Assembly (NCBI RefSeq): GCF_028649475.1
Contig: NZ_JAQSIP010000006.1
Span: forward strand, 1-64,000
Direction of reading: 5' to 3'
Length of the DNA: 64,000 nt
DNA from: Curvibacter cyanobacteriorum
GTDB lineage: Bacteria > Pseudomonadota > Gammaproteobacteria > Burkholderiales > Burkholderiaceae_C
In this document: in pieces, positions 33,903 to 41,980 of the stretch
Layout of the letters: each line of letters starts with the position of its first letter
How positions within the stretch are numbered: the first letter of the stretch is position 1
Made by a program: the position numbers and the translations under genes
The notes under the pieces: model-generated
Database searches by the model: none
What the model saw: only the letters and a program-made list of their open reading frames with translations
Told to the model about the DNA's origin: nothing

Positions 33903-34237
33903 GCCCCTCCACCGTCATCCGCCACATCGTGATGTGGAACATCGCAGGCACCTGCCGCGCCGAAAAAGACGCCAACATCGCCGTGCTGCAACAGGGCTTT
34001 GAGGGCCTGCGGGGCCGCATTCCCGGCCTGCTGCACCTGGAAGTGGGGGTTGACCACAGCCAGGTCGACTACGCCTGTGATGTGGTGCTGTACAGCGAGT
34101 TCGCCTCACAGGCGGCGCTCGACGCCTACGCCACCCACCCCGAACACCTGCGCCTGAAGGCCGCGCTGGGCACCCTGCGCACCGCGCGCCACCAGGTCGA
34201 CTACGCGGCCCCCGCGCTGCCCCGGAGCGCCGCATGA
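33899..34237 (+). CDS. Dabb-domain (dimeric alpha/beta-barrel) protein
   Basis: 112 aa Dabb protein: VIRHIVMWNIAG at the start, LLHLEVGVDHSQ and DVVLYSEFASQAALDAYATHPEH in the centre are family hallmarks. Members form homodimeric barrels; a few are polyketide cyclases, most are uncharacterised and occur in catabolic operons. It overlaps its neighbours by ATGA at both ends, so it is translationally coupled to the YciI and maleylacetate reductase genes. Confidence 0.8.
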   Translation: MSPSTVIRHIVMWNIAGTCRAEKDANIAVLQQGFEGLRGRIPGLLHLEVGVDHSQVDYACDVVLYSEFASQAALDAYATHPEHLRLKAALGTLRTARHQVDYAAPALPRSAA

Positions 34238-35307
34238 TGGACTTCATCTACCAGGCCCAGTCGCCGCGCGTGGTGTTTGGCCGCGGCGCCCTGCAGCACC
34301 TGGAGCGCGAAATCGACGCGCTCGGCGCCCGCCGCGCCCTGGTGCTGTCCACGCCACCGCAGGCCACCGCGGCCCATGCCCTGGCCGAGCGCCTGGGTGA
34401 GCGCGCGGCCGGGGTGTTCAGTAAGGCCGTGATGCATGTGCCGATCGAATCGGCGCAGGCCGCCCGCGAAGTGGCCCGGCAGTGCCAGGCCGACTGCGCG
34501 ATCGCACTCGGAGGCGGCTCGACCATCGGCCTGGGCAAGGCGCTGGCGCTGACGTCCGGGCTGCCCATCGTGGCCATCCCGACCACCTACGCGGGCAGCG
34601 AAATGACGCCCATCTACGGCATCACCGAGGCCGGCCTCAAGAAGACGGGCCGCGACCCGCGCGTGCTGCCCAGGACCGTCCTCTACGACCCGCTGCTGAG
34701 CAGCACCCTGCCCGTCGGCCTGAGCGTGTGCAGTGGCCTGAACGCCATCGCCCACGCGGCCGAAGGCCTGTACGCCAGCGACAGCAACCCCATCCTCGAC
34801 CTGATGGCCGAAGACGGCGTGCGCGCCTTGGTCCAGGCCCTGCCCGTGCTGCATCAACAGCCCCAGCAGGCCGAGGCCCGCGCCCAGGCTTTGTACGGCG
34901 CCTGGCTGTGCGGCAGCGTGCTCGGCCAGGTCAGCATGGCCCTGCACCACAAGCTCTGCCACACCCTGGGCGGCAGCTTCAACCTGCCGCACGCCGAGAC
35001 CCACAGCGTGGTGCTGCCCCATGCCCTGGCTTTCAACCTGGGCCATGCGCCAGTGGCGGCGCAGCGCCTGGCGCGCGCCATGGGCATCGGGTCGCCCGCC
35101 AACGTGCCCGGGGCCCTGTGGGACCTGGCCCGCGACCTGGGCGCCCCCACCAGCCTGCGCGAGCTGGGCCTGAGCGCCGAGGACGTGGACACCGCCAGCG
35201 CCCTGGCCATGACCCAACAGTACCCTAACCCGCGCCCGCTGACGCACAGAGCGGTGCGCCACCTGTTGCAGCAAGCCCATGAAGGCATCAGACCTTCGGC
35301 TGCGTGA
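34234..35307 (+). CDS. maleylacetate reductase
   Basis: 357 aa iron-alcohol-dehydrogenase-type enzyme. FGRGALQHL near the N-terminus, the nucleotide-binding GGGSTIGLGKALAL, the signature PTTYAGSEMTPIYGIT and the His-rich HHKLCHTLGG motif are typical of maleylacetate reductases. It reduces maleylacetate to 3-oxoadipate with NAD(P)H, the step after hydroxyquinol ring cleavage. The start is ATGATG overlapping the previous stop codon. Confidence 0.9.
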   Translation: MMDFIYQAQSPRVVFGRGALQHLEREIDALGARRALVLSTPPQATAAHALAERLGERAAGVFSKAVMHVPIESAQAAREVARQCQADCAIALGGGSTIGLGKALALTSGLPIVAIPTTYAGSEMTPIYGITEAGLKKTGRDPRVLPRTVLYDPLLSSTLPVGLSVCSGLNAIAHAAEGLYASDSNPILDLMAEDGVRALVQALPVLHQQPQQAEARAQALYGAWLCGSVLGQVSMALHHKLCHTLGGSFNLPHAETHSVVLPHALAFNLGHAPVAAQRLARAMGIGSPANVPGALWDLARDLGAPTSLRELGLSAEDVDTASALAMTQQYPNPRPLTHRAVRHLLQQAHEGIRPSAA

Positions 35308-35338
35308 GATGGCTTTTCTAACCCCCATGGAGACACAC

Positions 35339-36331
35339 ATGAACTTCTTCTCTGCCCCCGCGCTGACGCGCCGTGCTTCGGGTCTGGCCTGGCTGGGCCT
35401 GGCCGCCGCCCTGGCCGCCCCGGCCCTGGCCCAGGCCCAAGACAAGTACCCCAGCCGGGTCATCAAGGTGATCGTGCCCTTCCCCGCGGGCACCGCCCCC
35501 GATGTGATGGCGCGCTTCTGGGGCGAACGCCTGTCCAAGGCCCTGGGCCAAGGCGTGGTGGTGGACAACAAACCCGGTGCCAGCACCATCGTCGGCACCC
35601 AGCAGTTTGTCGCGGCCCCCGCGGACGGCTACACCCTGCTGTACACCGCCAGCGGCACGGTCTCGATCAACCCCTTTGCCTACAAGAAACTGCCCTACCA
35701 GGTGGCCGACCTGGTGCCGGTGATCCAGACCCTGTCGATCCCGCTGGTGGTCAGCGTGGCCAACGCCTCGCCCTACAAGACCCTGTCGGACCTGATCAAG
35801 GACGCCAAGGACCACCCCAACAAGGTCAGCTACGCGTCCTACGGCGTGGCCACGGCCCCCCATGTGTCGATGGCTTACCTGGCCAACAGCGCCAACATCA
35901 GCCTGAACCACGTGCCCTACAAGGACGGCGGCCTCAACGACATCGTCGGCGGCGCGGTGGACACCGCCTTCAGCCCCATCGCCGACGTGCTGCAGTTCAT
36001 CAAGACCGGCCGGGTGCGGGCGCTGGCGGTGTCCAGCAAGACCCGCCTCGAGTCGCTGCCGCAGGTGCCCACGGTGGGCGAGATGTTCCCGGGCTTCGAA
36101 GGCGACTCGTGGCACGGCGTCTTTGCCCTCAAAGGCACACCGCAGGCCGCCATCGACCAGATCGCAGCCGCCTCGCAAAAGATCGTGGCCTCCGACGAGT
36201 ACAAGAAGTACCTGAGCAGCATGGGCCTGGTGCCGATTGGTGGCACGCCCGAGCAATTCGCGGCGGTCGTGCAAGCCGACAGCAAGCGCTGGGTCGGGGT
36301 GATCAAGAACAACAACATCAGCCTGGACTGA
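35339..36331 (+). CDS. Bug/TctC-family periplasmic binding protein of the hydroxyquinol operon
   Basis: 330 aa; the ATG at 35339 has GGAG upstream and gives a signal peptide (RRASGLAWLGLAAALAAPAL, then AQAQ). The mature start DKYPSRVIKVIVPFPAGTAPDV is the Bug signature. It follows the maleylacetate reductase gene by 31 bp, so it is probably expressed with the pathway and binds an aromatic acid or dicarboxylate that feeds it. No TctA/TctB genes are nearby. Confidence 0.87.
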   Translation: MNFFSAPALTRRASGLAWLGLAAALAAPALAQAQDKYPSRVIKVIVPFPAGTAPDVMARFWGERLSKALGQGVVVDNKPGASTIVGTQQFVAAPADGYTLLYTASGTVSINPFAYKKLPYQVADLVPVIQTLSIPLVVSVANASPYKTLSDLIKDAKDHPNKVSYASYGVATAPHVSMAYLANSANISLNHVPYKDGGLNDIVGGAVDTAFSPIADVLQFIKTGRVRALAVSSKTRLESLPQVPTVGEMFPGFEGDSWHGVFALKGTPQAAIDQIAAASQKIVASDEYKKYLSSMGLVPIGGTPEQFAAVVQADSKRWVGVIKNNNISLD

Positions 36332-36436
36332 GCCCCCCGCCCCGCAGCGGGTGCAGCGCCCGACCCGACGCCCGCAGCGCTTCAGCGCTTCAGCGCTGAC
36401 GCGGCGCCAGGCGGCCCCGGCCCGGGCCGCGGTGGG

Positions 36437-37348
36437 TCAAGGCAGGGCAAACGGGCCGCTGGCCAGCTGCGCCTGCAGAAAGCGCACGCAAACCCGCACC
36501 TTGGCCGACTGGCTCAGCCGCACCGTGCTGGCGGCCCAGATGTCGGCGGGCTGAGTGCATTCGGGCAGCACCTGCACCAGGCGGCCCGCGCGCAGGTCCT
36601 CAGCCACATCCCAGCGCGCCTGCAACAAGATGCCGTGGCCGTCGTTGGCCCAGCCTCGAACGATCTCGGCGTTGTTGGACGACAGGCGCCCGGTGACCTT
36701 GACCTTGGCGGGTCCCTGCGGCCCCTGTAAGGGCCAAACACCAAAAGCCTGGTTGCGGTCGCGCAGCACCAGGCAGTCATGCTGGCTCAGGTCGGCCAGG
36801 CGCTGCGGTGCACCGCGGCGCGCCAGGTAGCTGGGGGCCGCGCACAGCACACGGGTGCTGTCGGCGATGCGGTGCGCCACCAGGTGGGGCTCGTCCACGT
36901 CGGCGATGCGCACATCCAGGTCCACGTTCTCCTGGATCAGGTCGACGCGCCGGTCCACTGCGTCGAGCGTGATGTCCAGCGCCGGGTACTGCTGGGCCAA
37001 CAGCGACAGCACCGGTCCGATGTGCATGCGCCCCAGGCGAAAGCTGGTGGTCACGCGCAAGCTGCCTTGGGGGTCAAGGCGGCCACCGGCCACGGTCTCG
37101 CCCATCTGGTCCACGCCCGCCAGGATCTGCTGCGCCGACGCATACACCCGCTCGCCATCGGCCGTCACGGTGACGCGCCGCGCCGCGCGGTGGAACAGCG
37201 TCACCCCCAGGTTGGCTTCGAGCACCGCGATGCGCTTGCTGACGTAGGCCGGCGACATGCCCAACTCGGTGGCCGCCGCCGCAAAACTGGCTTTGCGGGC
37301 GGCCAGGCAGAACACCTGCAGGTCGTCCAGTTGAAATTTGAGCCTCAT
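36437..37348 (-). CDS. LysR-family regulator divergent from the acyl-CoA dehydrogenase gene
   Basis: 303 aa: winged helix MRLKFQLDDLQVFCLAARKA with AAATELGMSPAYVSKRIAVLE, then an effector-binding domain. It is of the group that regulates small catabolic operons. It is divergent from the acyl-CoA dehydrogenase / CoA-transferase pair, and a palindrome overlaps its start codon, implying autoregulation. Confidence 0.85.
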   Translation of the reverse strand: MRLKFQLDDLQVFCLAARKASFAAAATELGMSPAYVSKRIAVLEANLGVTLFHRAARRVTVTADGERVYASAQQILAGVDQMGETVAGGRLDPQGSLRVTTSFRLGRMHIGPVLSLLAQQYPALDITLDAVDRRVDLIQENVDLDVRIADVDEPHLVAHRIADSTRVLCAAPSYLARRGAPQRLADLSQHDCLVLRDRNQAFGVWPLQGPQGPAKVKVTGRLSSNNAEIVRGWANDGHGILLQARWDVAEDLRAGRLVQVLPECTQPADIWAASTVRLSQSAKVRVCVRFLQAQLASGPFALP

Positions 37349-37362
37349 GATTCGTGAATCAT
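37347..37362. promoter_or_regulatory. palindromic operator overlapping the LysR start codon
   Basis: ATGATTC-GT-GAATCAT is a perfect inverted repeat of seven bases per arm. It covers most of the start codon of the LysR gene (37346-37348) and lies 82 bp upstream of the dehydrogenase start. Confidence 0.5.
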
Positions 37363-37444
37363 AAAGCCACGTTTCACGCGTTGTTAGCTCAATTCGTTGC
37401 CCATAAAGTCCGCGCTCACCCCCTCAAACAGCGCAGGAGACCCC

Positions 37445-38605
37445 GTGGATTTCGCCCTCAACGACGAACAAAAGATGATGCTTGAGACCGTGCGTCGCTT
37501 CATCAAAGAAGAACTCAAACCCCTGGAGGAAGCGGTCGAGACCGACGGCGTCCTGCCCCGTGCGCAGGCACTGGCCCTGCACGACAAGGCCAAGGCCCTG
37601 GGCCTGTACGCGCTCAACATGCCCGCCGAACTGGGGGGTGGCGGCCTGAGCCATGTGGACCGCATCCTGTGCGAAGAGCAGTTTGGCCACAGCAGCGACA
37701 TCCTGATCCGCCGCGCCTTTGGCAATGTGTACGAACCCTTGTTGGTCTGCCGCGGCGCCCAGGTCGAGCGCTGGCTGACCCCCACCGTGCGCGGCGAGCG
37801 CACCTGCTCCATCGCCATCACCGAGCCCGGAGCCGGCTCGGACGCCCAGGGCATCAAGACCCACGCGCGCCGCACCGAACAGGGCTGGGTGCTGAACGGC
37901 GGCAAGCACTTCATCAGCGACGGCGAGTGGAGCGACTTCTTCCTGGTCTCGGCCAAGACCGGCGACAAGGCCATCTCCATGTTCCTGGTCGACAAACACC
38001 TGCCCGGTCTGACCGTGGGCAAGGACCAGCAGATGATGGGCCTGCGCGGCACGCCACATGTCGAGCTGTTCTTTGACAACGTGCCCCTGGAGCCGCTGGC
38101 CCTGCTGGGCGAGGAAGGCCAGGGCTTCAAGCTGGCGATGGGCGCGCTCAATGTGGTGCGCCTGGCCCAGGTCGGCGCCCGCGCGGTGGGCAAGGCCAGC
38201 CACGTGCTGGAGTTGATGACCGAGCACGCCCAGCAGCGCCAGCAGTTTGGCCAGCGCATCGGTGACTTCCAACTGGTGCAGCAGATGCTGGCCGACAGCG
38301 TCATCGAGATCAATGCCACACGCCTGATGGTGCTGCACGCCGCCTGGATGCTGGACGCCGGCCTCGACGCCCGTGACTGGATTGCGATGGTCAAGGTGCA
38401 GGCCGCCGAGGTGCTGGGCCGGGTGGTGGACCGCGCGGTGCAGGTGTTTGGCGGCATGGGCTTTTGCAAGGAACTGCCGATCGAGCGCTACTACCGCGAC
38501 GCCCGCATCTACCGCATCTTTGACGGCACCAGCGAGATCCACCGCACGGTGATTGCCCGCAGCCTGCTCAAGCAGGGCGCCCCCTTGTTTGACCTGCACC
38601 GCTGA
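37445..38605 (+). CDS. acyl-CoA dehydrogenase
   Basis: 386 aa with a GTG start, preceded by AGGAGA; an in-frame ATG at 37397 would add a non-conserved leader. FAD-dependent: the N-terminal helical domain, the beta domain with CSIAITEPGAGSDAQG, and the C-terminal domain with RQQFGQRIGDFQLVQQMLAD and the ending RYYRDARIYRIFDGTSEIHR are characteristic. It introduces an alpha,beta double bond into an acyl-CoA. The substrate is unknown; the next gene is a CoA-transferase that could supply it. Confidence 0.88.
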   Translation: MDFALNDEQKMMLETVRRFIKEELKPLEEAVETDGVLPRAQALALHDKAKALGLYALNMPAELGGGGLSHVDRILCEEQFGHSSDILIRRAFGNVYEPLLVCRGAQVERWLTPTVRGERTCSIAITEPGAGSDAQGIKTHARRTEQGWVLNGGKHFISDGEWSDFFLVSAKTGDKAISMFLVDKHLPGLTVGKDQQMMGLRGTPHVELFFDNVPLEPLALLGEEGQGFKLAMGALNVVRLAQVGARAVGKASHVLELMTEHAQQRQQFGQRIGDFQLVQQMLADSVIEINATRLMVLHAAWMLDAGLDARDWIAMVKVQAAEVLGRVVDRAVQVFGGMGFCKELPIERYYRDARIYRIFDGTSEIHRTVIARSLLKQGAPLFDLHR

Positions 38606-38615
38606 GACCCGGCCC

Positions 38616-40199
38616 ATGAAGTCCAAGTTCATCTCCGCCGAACAAGCCGCCGCGCTGATCCGTGACCACGACACCGTGGCCCTGATGGGCGGTGGTGGCG
38701 GCCTCATGGAGGCCACCACCCTGTTCCAGGCCGTGGAACAGCGCTTCCTGAGCACCGCCCAGCCCCGGGGCCTGACCCTGGTGCATGCCCTGGGCATTGG
38801 AGACAAACAAGACCGGGGCCTGAACTGCTTTGCCCACGAAGGCCTGGTGCGCAAGGTGGTCGGCGGCCACTGGGTGTGGTCGCCACGCATGCAGCAACTG
38901 GCACGCGAGGAGAAGATTGCCGCCTACATCCTGCCCGCCGGCGTGTCCTCGCAACTGCTGCGCGAGATCGGCGGCGGCCGCCCCGGCCTGATCACCCATG
39001 TGGGCCTGGGCACCGTCTGCGACCCGCGCCACGGCGGCGGGCGCATGAACGCCAGCGCCACCGAAGCGCTGGTCGAGCACATCACCCTGGACGGTCGCGA
39101 GTACCTGCGCTACAAGCCCTATGGGGTGAACGTGGCGCTGGTGCGTGCCTCGGCAGCCGACGAGGACGGCAACATCAGCTTCGAGCACGAGGCCGCCAAC
39201 CTGGACGCCACCGCGCTGGCCCTGGCGGCGCGCAGCAGCGGGGGCCGCGTCATCGTGCAGGTGCGCGAGCGCCTGCCGCGCGGCGCGCTGAAAGCGCGCG
39301 AGGTGCGCATCCCCGCGGCCTGGGTGGACGCCATCGTGCTCGACCCCGGGCAACGCACCAGCTACGACATCCCGTTTGACCCCAGCCTCAGCGGCGAGCT
39401 GACCGGCGCCGCGCGCGCGGCGGCCGACGCCGAGGCCGCCGCGCAGCCCGCCGAACCCTTCAGTGAGCGCCAGGCGATTGCCCGGCGCGCCGCCTGCGAG
39501 CTGGTCGAGGGCGCGGTGGTCAACTATGGCGTTGGCGTGCCCGACGCGGTGGCCAAGCTGGTGGCGCAGCGCGGCGAGCTGGACCGCGTCTACCAGACCA
39601 TCGAACACGGCACCTACGGGGGACAGCTGCTCGACGGCACGCTGTTTGGCTACGCGCGCAACGCCAGTGCCATGCTGGACGCCCCGACACAGTTCGACTT
39701 CTATGCCGCGGGCGGGCTGGACCTGGCCCTGCTGGGCTTTGGTGAATTCGACGCGTTGGGCAACGTCAATGTGTCGCGGCTCGGCGGCCTGACGGTGGGC
39801 CCGGGGGGCTTCATCGACATCGCGCAGAACGCGCGCAAGGTGGTGTTCTGCGGCACCTTCGCGGCCAAGGGGGTGCAGCTGAGCACCGGTGACGGCCAGC
39901 TGCGCGTGCTGCGCCAGGGCACGGTGCAGAAGCTGGTGCCCCGGGTCGAGCAAATCACCTTCAGCGGTCCGCAGGCGCTGCAGCGCGGCCAACAGGTGCT
40001 GTACCTGACCGAGCGCGCCAGCTTCCGCCTGACCCCGGCGGGCGTGGAGTTGTTTGAACTCGCCCCCGGCGTCGACCTGCAACGCGATGTGCTGGCCTGC
40101 ATGGGCTTCACCCCGCGGCTGGCGGCCTCACTGAGCGTTATGCCGGCCGCCCACTTCCGCGCGGTGGACGAAGGCCTGGGGGCGCTGTCAGGCCGCTGA
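38616..40199 (+). CDS. fused acyl-CoA:carboxylate CoA-transferase (YdiF/acetate CoA-transferase type)
   Basis: 527 aa, single-chain family I CoA-transferase with alpha and beta parts fused. The N-terminal half begins KFISAEQAAALIRDHDTVALMGGGGG. The C-terminal half contains IEHGTYGG, in which the Glu is the expected catalytic nucleophile, and the ALGNVNVSRLGG segment. It starts 10 bp after the dehydrogenase stop. It may activate 3-oxoadipate or another acid made by the neighbouring ring-cleavage operon, but this is inference from proximity. Confidence 0.85.
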   Translation: MKSKFISAEQAAALIRDHDTVALMGGGGGLMEATTLFQAVEQRFLSTAQPRGLTLVHALGIGDKQDRGLNCFAHEGLVRKVVGGHWVWSPRMQQLAREEKIAAYILPAGVSSQLLREIGGGRPGLITHVGLGTVCDPRHGGGRMNASATEALVEHITLDGREYLRYKPYGVNVALVRASAADEDGNISFEHEAANLDATALALAARSSGGRVIVQVRERLPRGALKAREVRIPAAWVDAIVLDPGQRTSYDIPFDPSLSGELTGAARAAADAEAAAQPAEPFSERQAIARRAACELVEGAVVNYGVGVPDAVAKLVAQRGELDRVYQTIEHGTYGGQLLDGTLFGYARNASAMLDAPTQFDFYAAGGLDLALLGFGEFDALGNVNVSRLGGLTVGPGGFIDIAQNARKVVFCGTFAAKGVQLSTGDGQLRVLRQGTVQKLVPRVEQITFSGPQALQRGQQVLYLTERASFRLTPAGVELFELAPGVDLQRDVLACMGFTPRLAASLSVMPAAHFRAVDEGLGALSGR

Positions 40200-41456
40200 C
40201 ACGGCGCCCGCGCCGGCCAGCACCGGGGGGCCCTTGGGCTGCAGCGTGCCCGCCACCACGTCCCCGATCAGGTCGGCGGTGACGGCGCTCAGGGTCCAGC
40301 CCAGGTGACCGTGACCGGTGTTGTAGAACACGCCCGGGGCGCGCCCGGCCCCCACGCGCGGCAGCATGTTGGGCATCATGGGGCGCAGGCCAGCCCAGGG
40401 CACCACGCTTTGCGTGCTGACGCCCGGGAAGCACTGCTGCACCCAGTCGATCAGGGGCTGGATGCGGTCGGCGCGGATGTCCTTGTTGAAGCCGTTGAAC
40501 TCGGCCGTGCCCGCCACGCGGAAGCGGTCCACGCCGAGGCGGCTGGTGACCAGCTTGGTGGCATCGTCGAGCAGGCTCACGTTGGGGGCCGAACGCTGGC
40601 TGCGTTCGTCGCGCAGGTTGACGGTGATCGAATAGCCCTTGACCGGGTAGATGTTGACGCGGTCGCCCAGGCTGGCCGCGATCTGGCGGCTGGCGGTGCC
40701 GGCGCACACCACCACCCCATCGAAGTGGTACGTGGTCGGGCCTTGCTCGTCGCTGGCCACCACCTGCACGCGCCCATTGACCGACTTGACGGCCTGCACG
40801 TCCTGACCGAACAGGGTGCGCACGCCACGGCGCTCGGCGGCCCGGGCCAGGCCGTTGGTGAACTTGTGGATGTCGCCGGTGGAATCGCTCTCGGTGAAGT
40901 AGCCACCGTAGTACTGGCCAGCCAGCGTGGGCTCGATGGCCTTCATCTCGCTGGGGGTCACCGCGCGGCGTGGCAGGCCGCCCTGGGCCAGCAACTGCGA
41001 CACGCGGCCCGCGTGCTCAAAGCCGGCCTTGTCGCGGTAGATGTGCAGGATGCCTTCCTTCTTGAGGTCAAAGTCGATGCCCTCGTCCTGCGCCCAGGCG
41101 AACAGGTGCTGGCGCGCGGCCACGGCCAGGCGAGCGGTCTCGACCGTGTTGCGCTCGTAGTGCGGCAGGTGGCTGATGAACTCCACAAACCACGACAGCT
41201 TGTGCCAGCTGGGCTTGGGGTTGACCAGCAGTGGGGCGTCGCTCTTGAGCATCCATTTGAGGCCCTTGAGGATGGTCGAGGGGTGGTTCCAGACCTCGGC
41301 GTTGGAGGCCGACAGCTGGCCACCGTTGGCGAACGAGGTCTCCATGGCCGCGTAGCGGTTCTTCTCGAACAGGGTGACCGAAAAGCCGCGGCGCACCAGG
41401 GCGTAAGCGGTGGTGACGCCGGTGATGCCGCCACCAATGACTGCGATGGATATCAT
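40188..41456 (-). CDS. dadA: D-amino-acid dehydrogenase (DadA-like FAD oxidoreductase)
   Basis: 422 aa; the ATG at 41456 is preceded by GGAG at 8 nt, and upstream in-frame codons fall inside the riboswitch. The FAD-binding GGGITGVTTAYALVRRG at the N-terminus and the motif SFANGGQLSASNAEVW are the DadA signatures. These enzymes oxidatively deaminate D-amino acids (mainly D-alanine) at the membrane, passing electrons to quinones; some relatives accept glycine. The glycine riboswitch immediately upstream argues that its true role is linked to glycine. It converges on the CoA-transferase gene with a 12-bp overlap of 3' ends. Confidence 0.85.
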   Translation of the reverse strand: MISIAVIGGGITGVTTAYALVRRGFSVTLFEKNRYAAMETSFANGGQLSASNAEVWNHPSTILKGLKWMLKSDAPLLVNPKPSWHKLSWFVEFISHLPHYERNTVETARLAVAARQHLFAWAQDEGIDFDLKKEGILHIYRDKAGFEHAGRVSQLLAQGGLPRRAVTPSEMKAIEPTLAGQYYGGYFTESDSTGDIHKFTNGLARAAERRGVRTLFGQDVQAVKSVNGRVQVVASDEQGPTTYHFDGVVVCAGTASRQIAASLGDRVNIYPVKGYSITVNLRDERSQRSAPNVSLLDDATKLVTSRLGVDRFRVAGTAEFNGFNKDIRADRIQPLIDWVQQCFPGVSTQSVVPWAGLRPMMPNMLPRVGAGRAPGVFYNTGHGHLGWTLSAVTADLIGDVVAGTLQPKGPPVLAGAGAVSAA

Positions 41457-41488
41457 GAAAAAAGCTCCAGAACTCGTCATGAGGAAGG

Positions 41489-41515
41489 GCCTGCACGCGG
41501 ATCTGCGTGGCAGGC
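41489..41515 (-). promoter_or_regulatory. hairpin in the riboswitch expression platform
   Basis: GCCTGC and GCAGGC, extended by ACGC/GCGT around GGATCT, form a stable hairpin between the second glycine aptamer and the dadA ribosome site. It has no U-run right after it. It could sequester or release the translation start, but which state glycine favours cannot be read from the sequence. Confidence 0.5.
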
Positions 41516-41517
41516 GC

Positions 41518-41740
41518 CCCCTCTGTTCTGGACCTGAGAGATTCACCCCGCAGCGGTCGGGCGACCGGCTGGGCTTGCTCCTTCGGTGCGCCGGACGACG
41601 AACGTGATTTCCGGCAGCTCTTCAGAGTGTCTGATGCAAGTGAACCCGGTCCTTTTGCCTGAGAGTTTCCGGGGCGGTTGCTCCTTCGGCGCTGCCCACC
41701 GGCACAGGGCTGGGGTGGCAGTCTCTCCCGGGTTCACGTG
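41518..41740 (-). ncRNA. tandem glycine riboswitch upstream of dadA
   Basis: Two glycine aptamers are visible on the minus strand. Aptamer 1 (about 41641-41737) has P1 arms GTGAACCCGG and CCGGGTTCAC, the GGGAGAG element, the core GCCGAAGGAGCAA and the closing CTCTCAGGCAAAAG. Aptamer 2 (about 41521-41629) has P1 arms CTCTG and CAGAG, GAAGAG in place of GGAGAG, the core ACCGAAGGAGCAA and the closing AATCTCTCAGG. This is the well-known cooperative double arrangement. It lies 60 nt before the dadA start codon. Confidence 0.93.
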
Positions 41741-41789
41741 GGGCCGAAAGCCCCAGAGTGCAGCCGATTTGACACCGACTACGGCCTGC

Positions 41790-41818
41790 AGTGTAGGAGA
41801 AGCCCGCGGGCTTGGAAA
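41790..41818 (-). promoter_or_regulatory. candidate promoter of the riboswitch-dadA transcript
   Basis: Minus strand: -35 TTTCCA (41813-41818), 17-bp spacer containing the palindrome AAGCCCG/CGGGCTT, and -10 TACACT (41790-41795). Transcription would begin near 41783, just before a GGGGC-CGAAA-GCCCC hairpin (41740-41754) and the first aptamer. Confidence 0.45.
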
Positions 41819-41980
41819 CCTTTTTTTCTCAAAGCCCCGACGGCGCAGGGGGGCTCGCCGCCCGCAGGCCCGGCGCTACCCTCAGCCTCAAGCCCCCAGT
41901 CAGGCAGCAAGTCGGCGCCCGCGGTGCACCGTGCATTCGGGGCATTCAGGGCGCCCGGCCCCCAAGCGGCCAGGCGACGT

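Noticed and set aside
36370-36397. Short AGCGCTTC repeats after the second Bug gene
   Set aside because: Only two to three imperfect copies in a GC-rich gap; no hairpin with a U-run and no sign of function.
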